A stretch of DNA of 64,000 bases, from positions 1,178,001 through 1,242,000 of the forward strand of contig NZ_JBJXRG010000001.1 in NCBI RefSeq assembly GCF_046254955.1, in the 5' to 3' direction. The stretch comes from Qipengyuania_C sp046254955. Its GTDB lineage: Bacteria > Pseudomonadota > Alphaproteobacteria > Sphingomonadales > Sphingomonadaceae. The translations under genes were made by a program, and so were the position numbers. The notes under the pieces are model-generated. The model was not told where the DNA came from and did not search any database. It saw only the letters and a program-made list of their open reading frames with translations. How positions within the stretch are numbered: position 1 is the stretch's first letter; every line of letters begins with the position of its first letter. Of this stretch, positions 34,648-42,632 are shown piece after piece.

Positions 34648-36158
34648 GCCGGGTGCGGATCTCTGACGACAGCCTGGCAAAGGCGTGCGGCGCCGATGCT
34701 GTTGCTGCAGCCTTCGAGCAGGCAGGCGCGAGCGTAGAGCGGGTTTCGAGCTGGGGCATGCATTGGCTCGAGCCGCTAGTCGAGATTGATGGTGAGGGTT
34801 TTGGCCCGACCTCTGCCGATGACGTCGCAGCGATCCTCGATGGGACTTCGGACAAGGCAGTCGGCCGGATCGAGGATCATCCCTTCATCGCCGGGCAGCA
34901 GCGTCTCACATTTGCGCGCGCCGGCAAGACCCGTCCGACCAACCTTGAGGACTACGAGGCAACAGGCGGTTGGGCGGGCCTCAACCGCGCCCGCGAAATT
35001 GGTGCAGATCGAGTGCTGGAAGAGGTCACCCAATCGGGTTTGCGCGGACGGGGCGGTGCGGGTTTCCCTGCCGGGATCAAATGGCAGACAGTCGCCAAGG
35101 CCGAAGCGGAGCAAAAGTTCATCGTTTGCAACGCCGATGAAGGCGACAGCGGGACATTTGCCGATCGCATGCTGATGGAAGGCGATCCCTACGCGCTGAT
35201 CGAGGGCATGGCGATTGCAGGGCTGGCCGTAGGCGCAGGCCATGGTTTCATCTATCTGCGCAGCGAATATCCCGATGCCATCTCCAAAATGGAGGAGGCG
35301 ATCTCCCTGTCATCTCGGGTCGTCTCGCCGTTTACGCTCGAGGTCCGTGTGGGGGCAGGTGCCTACGTTTGCGGCGAAGAAACAAGCCTTCTCAACAGCT
35401 TGGAAGGCAAGCGCGGCGAAGTTCGGGCCAAGCCGCCACTGCCCGCTCTGGAGGGTGCTTTCGGCAAACCGACGGTCGTCAACAACGTACTGACCTTGGC
35501 AGCTGTGCCGCATATCCTCGCCGAAGGCGGGGTAGCGCTCTACGAAGGGCTGGGCATCGCGCGCAGCAAGGGCACCATGCCGATCCAACTTGCCGGCAAC
35601 ATCCGGTATGGCGGGCTCTACGAAACTGCATTCGGGATCACGCTGGGCGAATTGGTCAACGATATCGGCGGTGGGACCGCATCAGGAAGGCCGGTCAAGG
35701 CCGTCCAGGTGGGTGGGCCGCTGGGCGCCTACATTCATCCCTCCCAGTTCGACTTGCCCTTCGATTACGAAGCCTATGCTGCTGCTGACGGGTTGATCGG
35801 CCACGGCGGGATCACGGTCTTCGACGACAGCGCCGATATGGGCGCTATGGCGCGGTTCGCATTCGAGTTCTGCGCGGCGGAAAGCTGCGGCAAGTGTACG
35901 CCCTGCCGGATCGGCGCGGTGCGCGGTGTCGAGATCGTCGACCGCATAAGGGCCGGAGGCCGCGAGCCGGACCGGCTCGAACTGGCTCCGCAGATGCACA
36001 ACACGGTGAAGGCGCCGCGCGGAAAGGCGGAGGAGATCGAACTCCTCACCGACCTGTGCGAGGTGATGAAAGACGGCTCGCTTTGCGCGCTCGGCGGCTT
36101 CACGCCATATCCAGTCATGAGCGCGCTCAAGCATTGGCCCGAGGACTTCGGAGCATGA
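34644..36158 (+). CDS. fdsB: NAD-dependent formate dehydrogenase subunit beta
   Basis: This 504-aa protein is NuoF-like, with a NuoE-like N-terminal part. The FMN/NAD site GRGGAGFPAG starts at residue 135, and the [4Fe-4S] motif ESCGKCTPCRIG is near residue 415. It carries FMN and reduces NAD+ with electrons coming from formate through FdsA. The 4-nt overlap with fdsG and with the following homocysteine methyltransferase gene shows a single operon. Confidence 0.95.
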   Translation: MSRVRISDDSLAKACGADAVAAAFEQAGASVERVSSWGMHWLEPLVEIDGEGFGPTSADDVAAILDGTSDKAVGRIEDHPFIAGQQRLTFARAGKTRPTNLEDYEATGGWAGLNRAREIGADRVLEEVTQSGLRGRGGAGFPAGIKWQTVAKAEAEQKFIVCNADEGDSGTFADRMLMEGDPYALIEGMAIAGLAVGAGHGFIYLRSEYPDAISKMEEAISLSSRVVSPFTLEVRVGAGAYVCGEETSLLNSLEGKRGEVRAKPPLPALEGAFGKPTVVNNVLTLAAVPHILAEGGVALYEGLGIARSKGTMPIQLAGNIRYGGLYETAFGITLGELVNDIGGGTASGRPVKAVQVGGPLGAYIHPSQFDLPFDYEAYAAADGLIGHGGITVFDDSADMGAMARFAFEFCAAESCGKCTPCRIGAVRGVEIVDRIRAGGREPDRLELAPQMHNTVKAPRGKAEEIELLTDLCEVMKDGSLCALGGFTPYPVMSALKHWPEDFGA

Positions 36159-37072
36159 CGCTGATCCTCGATGGCGGCATGGGACGCGAATTGCACCGGC
36201 TGGGAGCGCCGTTTCGCCAGCCCGAATGGTCGGCGCTGGCGCTGATCGAGGCACCCGAATTTGTCTCGCATGCGCATGAGCGGTTCGCCGAAGCTGGCGC
36301 ACAGGTGCTCACCACCAACAGCTATGCCGTCGTCCCTTTTCACATCGGTGACGAGTACTTTGCGGAGAGCGGGCAGGAACTGGCAGATCTGGCCGGAGAC
36401 TGCGCCCGCCAAGTAGCTGATCGGCATGGGCTAAAGGTTGCAGGATCGCTACCTCCGGCAATGGGCTCGTACCAGCCGGAATTGTTTGATGCTGATGCGG
36501 CGCGCGAGATCCTCTCAATCCTGATCAAGGGTCTAGGTCCTTATGTCGATATCTGGCTGGCCGAAACTCTGAGTTGCCTCGAAGAAGCGCGGATTGCCGG
36601 CGACCTGCTCGCGGAAGATCAGCGACCGCTATGGTTGTCCTTCACGCTCGACGATGAAGGCCCGGCCCAGCTACGTTCAGGAGAAAGCATTGTTGCCGCT
36701 GCGACGTTAGCTCGCGAATTGGACGTCGATGCGCTATTATTCAATTGCAGCGCGCCCGAGGTTATGGACCTGGCGGTAAGGCAGGCTCGTGAAGCGCTGG
36801 GCGGAGCCGCAGTTCAGATCGGTGTCTATGCTAATGGATTTGATCAGTACGAGCCGGAATTGCCAGCCAATGAAGGGTTGAGCGATATGCGCGAAGATCT
36901 TGGCCCGCAGCGATATCTGGCTTTTGCCAGGCAGTGGGTCGCATCGGGAGCCTCGATCATAGGGGGCTGTTGCGGTGTAGGGCCTGAGCATATCAGCGCT
37001 CTATCCGCTGGATTAGATTTGGTGCCGGACGGGTCGTCGCGCGAAGCCGGTTACGAGAGGGTACAAGCATGA
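36155..37072 (+). CDS. Homocysteine S-methyltransferase-family protein inside the fds operon
   Basis: This 305-aa protein is of the zinc-dependent Hcy methyltransferase family (BHMT/MmuM-type). Probable zinc ligands are Cys198 (LFNCSAPE), Cys272 and Cys273 (GGCCGVGPEHI). The N-terminal LILDGGMGREL is typical. Members take a methyl group from betaine, S-methylmethionine or related donors to make methionine. It overlaps fdsB and fdsA by 4 nt each, so it is co-translated with formate dehydrogenase subunits, an unusual place. A BHMT-like first demethylation of glycine betaine would fit the locus; the donor is not proven. Confidence 0.88.
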   Translation: MTLILDGGMGRELHRLGAPFRQPEWSALALIEAPEFVSHAHERFAEAGAQVLTTNSYAVVPFHIGDEYFAESGQELADLAGDCARQVADRHGLKVAGSLPPAMGSYQPELFDADAAREILSILIKGLGPYVDIWLAETLSCLEEARIAGDLLAEDQRPLWLSFTLDDEGPAQLRSGESIVAAATLARELDVDALLFNCSAPEVMDLAVRQAREALGGAAVQIGVYANGFDQYEPELPANEGLSDMREDLGPQRYLAFARQWVASGASIIGGCCGVGPEHISALSAGLDLVPDGSSREAGYERVQA

Positions 37073-39918
37073 CTTTTCAGCCCCAAGCAGACTTTGGGAC
37101 TCCCGCCAGCCGGTCGGACCAACACATAACGCTGACGATCGATGGCCGCGAAGTCACAGTTCCTGCAGGGACCAGCGTGATGCGCGCCGCGCGCGAAAGC
37201 GGCGGCGATATCCCGAGCCTGTGCGCCACCGACAATGTGAAGAGCTTTGGTTCGTGCCGCATGTGCCTGGTCGAGATCAACGGACGCCGCGGAACGCCCG
37301 CCAGCTGCACCACACCTGCGGAAGAGGGGATGGTCGTCCATACCCAGAATGCCCGGCTCGCCAAGCTGCGCCGCGGCGTGATGGAGCTCTATATCTCCGA
37401 TCATCCGCTCGATTGCCTCACCTGCAGCGCCAACAACGATTGCGAACTGCAGGATACTGCCGCCGAAGTAGGGCTTCGCGATGTCCGCTACGGTTACGAG
37501 GGGGAGAACCATCTCGGCGAAGCGGCTGATACCTCCAACCCCTATTTCGATTTCGATCCGAGCAAGTGCATCGCCTGTTCGCGCTGCGTACGCGCTTGTG
37601 ATGAAGTGCAGGGGACATTCGCCCTGACCATGGACGGGCGCGGTTTTGCTTCGAAGATCAGCGCCGGCCAATCGGGCGATGATTTCCTCTCCAGCGAATG
37701 CGTGAGCTGCGGTGCGTGCGTCCAAGCCTGCCCCACCGCGACGTTGCAGGAGAAGGCGGTCAAGGACATCGGCAAGCCGGAACGCGCGGTGGTCACAACC
37801 TGTGCCTATTGCGGGGTTGGCTGCACTTTCCGCGCAGAGATGCGCGGCGAGCAGCTCGTTCGCATGGTGCCTTACAAAGATGGCAAGGCCAATCGCGGCC
37901 ACTCATGCGTGAAGGGGCGCTTCGCGTGGGGTTATGCCAATCACCAAGACCGCATCACGTCGCCGATGATCCGCGACACAATCGACCAGCCCTGGCGCGA
38001 AGTGAGCTGGGAGGAGGCGATTGCCTTCACCGCCGATCGCCTGAACGCGATCAAGGCAGAGCACGGCCCCCGCGCGCTGGGCGGCATCACCTCGAGCCGC
38101 TGCACAAACGAAGAGACCTTCTTGGTCCAGAAGATGGTTCGCAGCGTGTTTGGCGCGAACAATGTCGATACCTGCGCACGCGTCTGCCACTCGCCAACCG
38201 GTTACGGCCTCAAGACGACCTTTGGGACCAGCGCGGGCACCCAGGACTTCGACAGCGTCGAACACACCGATGTCGCGCTGGTGATCGGGGCCAACCCGAC
38301 AGACGGGCATCCAGTCTTCGCCAGCCGCCTGAAGAAACGCCTGCGAGAAGGCGCCAAACTCATCGTGATTGATCCCCGCCGGATCGACCTCGTGCGCATG
38401 CCGCATGTTGAGGCGAGTCATCACTTGCCGCTCCAGCCAGGGACAAATGTCGCCGTGCTGACTGCGATGGCGCATGTCATCGTTACCGAAGGGCTCGCCA
38501 ACGAGGATTTCATCCGCGAGCGCTGCGATGTTGAAGCTTACGAGGATTGGGCGCGTTTCGTTTCGGACGAGCGCCACTCCCCTGAAATGCTCGAACCCGT
38601 GACCCGCGTTCCTGCGGAGGAATTGCGCGGCGCGGCGCGGCTCTATGCCACCGGCGGCAACGGCGCGATCTACTACGGGCTTGGCGTGACGGAGCATAGC
38701 CAGGGTTCCTCCACCGTCATGGCGATTGCCAACCTCGCAATGGTGACGGGCAATATCGGCCGCAAGGGCGTGGGTGTGAACCCGCTGCGCGGTCAGAACA
38801 ATGTGCAGGGCGCCTGCGATATGGGCAGCTTCCCGCACGAACTGCCTGGATACCGCCACCTATCGGACAACGTGACCCGTGAACTGTTCGAAAAGGACTG
38901 GGGCGTATCGCTCGATCCCGAGCCGGGCCTGCGCATTCCCAACATGCTTGATGCCGCGGTCGATGGCAGCTTCAAGGCGATCTACATTCAGGGTGAGGAT
39001 ATTCTCCAATCGGACCCGAATACGAAGCATGTCGCCGCCGGCCTGTCGGCGATGGACTGCGTGATCGTGCACGATCTGTTCCTCAACGAGACTGCAAACT
39101 ACGCACATGTGTTCCTGCCCGGCTCGACCTTCCTTGAGAAGAACGGCACTTTCACCAATGCCGAGCGGCGGATCCAGCCGGTCCGCAAGGTGATGGAGCC
39201 CGCCAATGGCTACGAAGACTGGCAAGTCACCCAATTGCTCGCGAATGCGATGGACGCGGGCTGGGACTATTCGCATCCGAGCGAGATCCTCGATGAGATT
39301 GCGCGCCTCACCGGCAGTTTTGCGGGTGTCGGCTGGGAGATGTTGCAGGAACGCGGCAGCGTGCAATGGCCGGTAAACGAGAAACATCCAGACGGTTCCC
39401 CGGTCATGCATATGGAAGGCTTCGTGCGCGGCAAGGGGTTGTTCGTCGTCACCGATTACGTGCCAACCGATGAGAAGACCGGGCCGCGATTCCCGCTGCT
39501 GCTGACGACCGGTCGCATTCTCAGCCAGTACAATGTCGGCGCGCAAACGCGCCGCACCGCCAATACGGTGTGGCATGAGGAAGACTTGCTCGAAGTGCAT
39601 CCTGTTGATGCGGAGAACCGCGGCCTCAAAGACGGTGACTGGGCCAAGCTCGCGAGCCGCACCGGTGAGACAACTTTGCGGGTAACAGTGACTGACCGTG
39701 TCGCACCGGGTGTGGTTTACACCACTTTCCACCATCCCGCGACGCAGGCCAATGTCGTGACGACCGATTATTCGGACTGGGCCACTAACTGCCCCGAGTA
39801 CAAGGTCACCGCAGTGCAGGTCATGCCGTCCAACGGCCCGACCGACTGGCAGGAAAGTTATGAAAGCTGGTCCGAGAAATCGCGCCGGATCGTAGCCGAG
39901 CGGGAGCCGGCCGAGTGA
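37069..39918 (+). CDS. fdsA: NAD-dependent formate dehydrogenase, molybdenum subunit alpha
   Basis: This 949-aa catalytic subunit starts with a NuoG-like [2Fe-2S] domain (C52, C63, C66, C80) and a His112/Cys116/119/125 cluster site. Two ferredoxin clusters (C167-C177 and C211-C221) follow, then the [4Fe-4S] of the molybdopterin domain (C245, C248, C252, C280). The active-site Cys-His pair is C373-H374 (ARVCHSPTGYG), so it is a Cys enzyme, not a selenocysteine enzyme. The C-terminal part is a molydopterin dinucleotide-binding domain. It oxidises formate to CO2, the last step of the C1 path here. Confidence 0.96.
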   Translation: MTFQPQADFGTPASRSDQHITLTIDGREVTVPAGTSVMRAARESGGDIPSLCATDNVKSFGSCRMCLVEINGRRGTPASCTTPAEEGMVVHTQNARLAKLRRGVMELYISDHPLDCLTCSANNDCELQDTAAEVGLRDVRYGYEGENHLGEAADTSNPYFDFDPSKCIACSRCVRACDEVQGTFALTMDGRGFASKISAGQSGDDFLSSECVSCGACVQACPTATLQEKAVKDIGKPERAVVTTCAYCGVGCTFRAEMRGEQLVRMVPYKDGKANRGHSCVKGRFAWGYANHQDRITSPMIRDTIDQPWREVSWEEAIAFTADRLNAIKAEHGPRALGGITSSRCTNEETFLVQKMVRSVFGANNVDTCARVCHSPTGYGLKTTFGTSAGTQDFDSVEHTDVALVIGANPTDGHPVFASRLKKRLREGAKLIVIDPRRIDLVRMPHVEASHHLPLQPGTNVAVLTAMAHVIVTEGLANEDFIRERCDVEAYEDWARFVSDERHSPEMLEPVTRVPAEELRGAARLYATGGNGAIYYGLGVTEHSQGSSTVMAIANLAMVTGNIGRKGVGVNPLRGQNNVQGACDMGSFPHELPGYRHLSDNVTRELFEKDWGVSLDPEPGLRIPNMLDAAVDGSFKAIYIQGEDILQSDPNTKHVAAGLSAMDCVIVHDLFLNETANYAHVFLPGSTFLEKNGTFTNAERRIQPVRKVMEPANGYEDWQVTQLLANAMDAGWDYSHPSEILDEIARLTGSFAGVGWEMLQERGSVQWPVNEKHPDGSPVMHMEGFVRGKGLFVVTDYVPTDEKTGPRFPLLLTTGRILSQYNVGAQTRRTANTVWHEEDLLEVHPVDAENRGLKDGDWAKLASRTGETTLRVTVTDRVAPGVVYTTFHHPATQANVVTTDYSDWATNCPEYKVTAVQVMPSNGPTDWQESYESWSEKSRRIVAEREPAE

Positions 39919-40199
39919 GCTACGACCAGCTCGAAAGAGTGACGCGCTACGCTAACCAGATCGCGAAGAACTTCGTGGCGATCGGTCATGACAAGGCGGT
40001 GCTGGCGACGGCGGATCATATCGAGAGTTTCTGGGATCCGCGGATGAAGGCGGCGATCTTCGCAGGCGACAGGGCAGGGCTTGATCCGATCGCGGCCGAT
40101 GCCATTGCGCATCTGGAGGAAAAGGGCGATCCGGGCTCACAGACCCGGGCGACGGATTTTTCCACCCATGGCGGACTTCATAACTCGGATGCTGGATAA
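39915..40199 (+). CDS. fdsD: Formate dehydrogenase subunit delta
   Basis: This 94-aa protein matches the small FdsD subunit by size, position and sequence (RYANQIAKNF, then AATADHIESFWDPRM-like). FdsD helps assembly or cofactor handling of the soluble formate dehydrogenase. The GTG start overlaps the fdsA stop (GTGA). Its last 32 nt overlap the chosen start of fdhD. Confidence 0.88.
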   Translation: MSYDQLERVTRYANQIAKNFVAIGHDKAVLATADHIESFWDPRMKAAIFAGDRAGLDPIAADAIAHLEEKGDPGSQTRATDFSTHGGLHNSDAG

Positions 40200-40953
40200 C
40201 GCGCGCGAAGTCTTGCGCGATGGAACCTCGCGCCCGGTCGAGCGCGAATGGGTGCCTGAGGTCCCGGTGGCGCTCGAATTCAACGGCCTTTCCTATGCCG
40301 TGATGATGGCAACCCCGACCGATCTGGAAGATTTCGTGCGTGGCTTTGCTCTGACCGAAGGGCTGGCGGCAGATATCGGAGAGATTGACTCCATCGCTAT
40401 TGCCGAGACCGACCTGGGCGTCATCGCCCGTGCGCAATTGTCCGGCCTGGGGATTGAGCAGTTGTCCGAGCGTGTGCGCATGCGGGTCGCTGAAAGCTCC
40501 TGCGGTCTGTGCGGTGTTGAAAACCTGGAGATTGTCGCCAAGCCGCTACCGGCAGTCGCGCGCCATGATGCGGCAAGCGAAAAGGCCGTATTTGCAGCCG
40601 CCAGCGCAATGCGCGAGCGCCAGACACTCAATCGGCAGACGGGAGCTGCCCACGGCGCTGGCTTTGCGGATCTCGAGGGCAACGTGATCGAAGTGCGCGA
40701 GGATGTTGGGAGGCACAATGCGGTCGACAAGCTCATCGGCGCACTGGCGGCAAACGGGACGGACATTGCCGAGGGCATAGTAATCTCGACCGCCCGTTGC
40801 TCTTACGAAATCGTCGAGAAGGTAGTTAAGGCGGGAGGAACGCGCCTTGTCACTGTCTCGCTACCAACCACCATGGCTGTAGATCGCGCGCGCGCCGCAG
40901 GGCTGAGCCTCGTGTGTCTCGCGCGTGACGATAGTTTCTTGCAAATCTGTTGA
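40168..40953 (+). CDS. fdhD: Formate dehydrogenase sulfurtransferase FdhD (FdsC)
   Basis: This 261-aa accessory protein passes sulfur from a cysteine desulfurase to the molybdenum cofactor of formate dehydrogenase. The catalytic pair Cys112-x2-Cys115 (ESSCGLCGVEN) is present. The motif EDVGRHNAVDKLIG is typical. ATG 40168 was taken. ATG 40189 (MLDNAREV) is an alternative that would reduce the overlap with fdsD from 32 to 11 nt. It closes the fds operon. Confidence 0.92.
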   Translation: MADFITRMLDNAREVLRDGTSRPVEREWVPEVPVALEFNGLSYAVMMATPTDLEDFVRGFALTEGLAADIGEIDSIAIAETDLGVIARAQLSGLGIEQLSERVRMRVAESSCGLCGVENLEIVAKPLPAVARHDAASEKAVFAAASAMRERQTLNRQTGAAHGAGFADLEGNVIEVREDVGRHNAVDKLIGALAANGTDIAEGIVISTARCSYEIVEKVVKAGGTRLVTVSLPTTMAVDRARAAGLSLVCLARDDSFLQIC

Positions 40954-40959
40954 GAAGAT

Positions 40960-40975
40960 GACGAACGGGTTCGTC
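40960..40975 (+). terminator. Small hairpin between convergent fdhD and ompW
   Basis: GACGAACGGGTTCGTC can form a 6-bp stem closed by a CGGG loop, just after the fdhD stop and before the convergent ompW end. No clear T-tract follows on either strand, so a terminator role is weak. Confidence 0.3.
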
Positions 40976-41013
40976 AAGGACCGGCAATTCCGGGTACGAC
41001 CCTATCTCCTTTC

Positions 41014-41682
41014 TCAGAACCGGTAGCTAACGCCTGCGCTCAGCACCCACGGATCGAGCTTGTGCTTGGTCTCGATCGCCAGCGTGTCGCCCGCAAACCA
41101 GCGCGCGGTAGTGCCGATGAAGTAGCGTTTGGCATCGAAGGAGATTCCAAAGCCTTTATCGCCGAGGGGTACATCGATGCCCGCTTGCAGGGCTAAGCCT
41201 AGTTCATCCGACAAATCGGTGTCGGTTACGCCCAGGGGCAATGTTGCAGCCCCGGGCTTGTCACTGATCCAGAGAAAATAGGCAGGACCCGCACCGACAT
41301 AGGGTTTCACGCCCCCAAGGTCGAAATGATACTTGAGCGTGACGGTCGCAGGGATAAGTTTCGCGTTGGAGACAAGCTCTGCGCCGGGGAGACCGCTGAT
41401 GGCGTCGACATCATGCTGGGTGAGGCAGCAGATCGTTTCGATGGAAAAATTTTCGGCCACGAAATACTCGATAGCGATTGTAGGCACGTAATTGTCGTTG
41501 GCTTCTGTTTGCGTATCGGCGGGCAGGCCGACGATATCGGTGCGCACCGCGCTGATCTTTCCATCGGGCAATACGCCGGTGCCCAGCAGTTTCACTTGTA
41601 TCGGCCCGTTATTGTCCTGTGCCGCTGCTGGAGTAGCAAGCGCTGCGATTGCCGTTACTGTTGCGGTGGTAAGAAGTTTCAT
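41014..41682 (-). CDS. ompW: OmpW-family outer-membrane protein
   Basis: This 222-aa protein has a signal peptide (cleavage likely after PAAA, residue 21) and the 8-strand barrel pattern of OmpW. Seen are PTIAIEYFVAENFSIE, LKYHFDLGGVKPYVGAGPAYF and the terminal SAGVSYRF, which ends in Phe as outer-membrane barrels do. OmpW proteins form narrow hydrophobic channels and in enterobacteria are raised under low oxygen by FNR. A perfect FNR-type box lies 94 bp before the start. Confidence 0.9.
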   Translation of the reverse strand: MKLLTTATVTAIAALATPAAAQDNNGPIQVKLLGTGVLPDGKISAVRTDIVGLPADTQTEANDNYVPTIAIEYFVAENFSIETICCLTQHDVDAISGLPGAELVSNAKLIPATVTLKYHFDLGGVKPYVGAGPAYFLWISDKPGAATLPLGVTDTDLSDELGLALQAGIDVPLGDKGFGISFDAKRYFIGTTARWFAGDTLAIETKHKLDPWVLSAGVSYRF

Positions 41683-41775
41683 CGATTATGTCCCAGCGCC
41701 GCAGCGACCGCGCCTTGCGGTCCAGGATTCTTATGACGTCCCGCATGCGATAGGTCGCAATGCCCACTCCCATCA

Positions 41776-41789
41776 TTGATCTCGATCAA
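41776..41789. promoter_or_regulatory. Fnr/FixK box between ompW and the regulator gene
   Basis: TTGATCTCGATCAA is a perfect TTGAT-N4-ATCAA dyad. It is 94 bp before ompW (-) and 56 bp before the Crp/Fnr-family gene (+). It could serve both, including autoregulation. Confidence 0.8.
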
Positions 41790-41845
41790 AGACTTTGCAT
41801 CAGGTCTGATCCAGCTTCGCACCTGCAATTTCAGGCAGGAAAGAC

Positions 41846-42538
41846 ATGGGCATCCACGCGTCGTTCGAACATTTCACCCGCGCCGCCTTCGGGGCAGACC
41901 CCTGCGCCATGCGCAATTCAGGGCTGGAGGCAATCGCCGCGCCAATGGCGATCGAACGGGGACGGGCGGCGATGATCGAGCGCTCGCGTGACCAGATCGT
42001 CTATCTCCTCAGCGGAGCCACAAAGCTGGCCGCAGCCGTATCGGATGATCGGGAACAAATCGTTGCGTTTCATTTCCCCGGCGATATCATCTCGATCCCT
42101 GCCGACGGAGTACACAGCTATCTGCTCGCGGCGCTAGCAAATACTGAAATCCTGGTCTTTCCGGCGCGCGAGTTCTTCGACATTGCTGCGGGCGATGAGG
42201 CTATGGCTCGGCGCCTGTTCGACGTCCTTCCATCGGCATTGCACCGCTGCCGGGACAAGGCGGTTGCTCTAGGGCGCCAGAATGCCGCCGAACGACTTGC
42301 CGGGTTCCTGATTGCTATGGCCGAGCGCATCGGACGTCTTGAAGGTTCAGGCTGCATCATCGAGTTGCCGATGTCGCGGCGTGATATTAGCGACTCGCTC
42401 GGGCTCACGATCGAAACGGTAAGCCGGCAGCTGAGCCACTTGCGGGAGGCAGGCTTAGTCGAGACTCAAGGCCGCTCGCAGGTCGCCATTCCAAACCTTG
42501 AAATGCTCACACGATGCGCAGGTCATTACGCAGCCTAG
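41846..42538 (+). CDS. Crp/Fnr-family transcriptional regulator (FixK-like)
   Basis: This 230-aa protein has a cyclic-nucleotide-binding-like barrel and a C-terminal HTH (MSRRDISDSLGLTIETVSRQ). The recognition helix has the E-x2-SR pattern of FNR/FixK proteins, matching the TTGAT-N4-ATCAA boxes here. Only one Cys (C20) lies in the N-terminal region, so the four-Cys Fe-S oxygen sensor of FNR is not visible. It may be FixK-like and sense oxygen through another protein. It lies directly upstream of ccoN, whose promoter carries the same box. Confidence 0.88.
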   Translation: MGIHASFEHFTRAAFGADPCAMRNSGLEAIAAPMAIERGRAAMIERSRDQIVYLLSGATKLAAAVSDDREQIVAFHFPGDIISIPADGVHSYLLAALANTEILVFPAREFFDIAAGDEAMARRLFDVLPSALHRCRDKAVALGRQNAAERLAGFLIAMAERIGRLEGSGCIIELPMSRRDISDSLGLTIETVSRQLSHLREAGLVETQGRSQVAIPNLEMLTRCAGHYAA

Positions 42539-42565
42539 AGTCAAGATGAGCGAACTTTCCGAAAT

Positions 42566-42579
42566 TTGATCTGGATCAA
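42566..42579. promoter_or_regulatory. Fnr/FixK box upstream of ccoN
   Basis: TTGATCTGGATCAA is a perfect TTGAT-N4-ATCAA dyad ending 53 bp before the ccoN start, a distance suited to activation. It matches the box at 41776, supporting low-oxygen control of the cbb3 operon by the adjacent regulator. Confidence 0.82.
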
Positions 42580-42632
42580 TGACGCGCTGATGCGTGCCGC
42601 CTAGCGCGCATACAGACAGGAGGAAGCTGACC

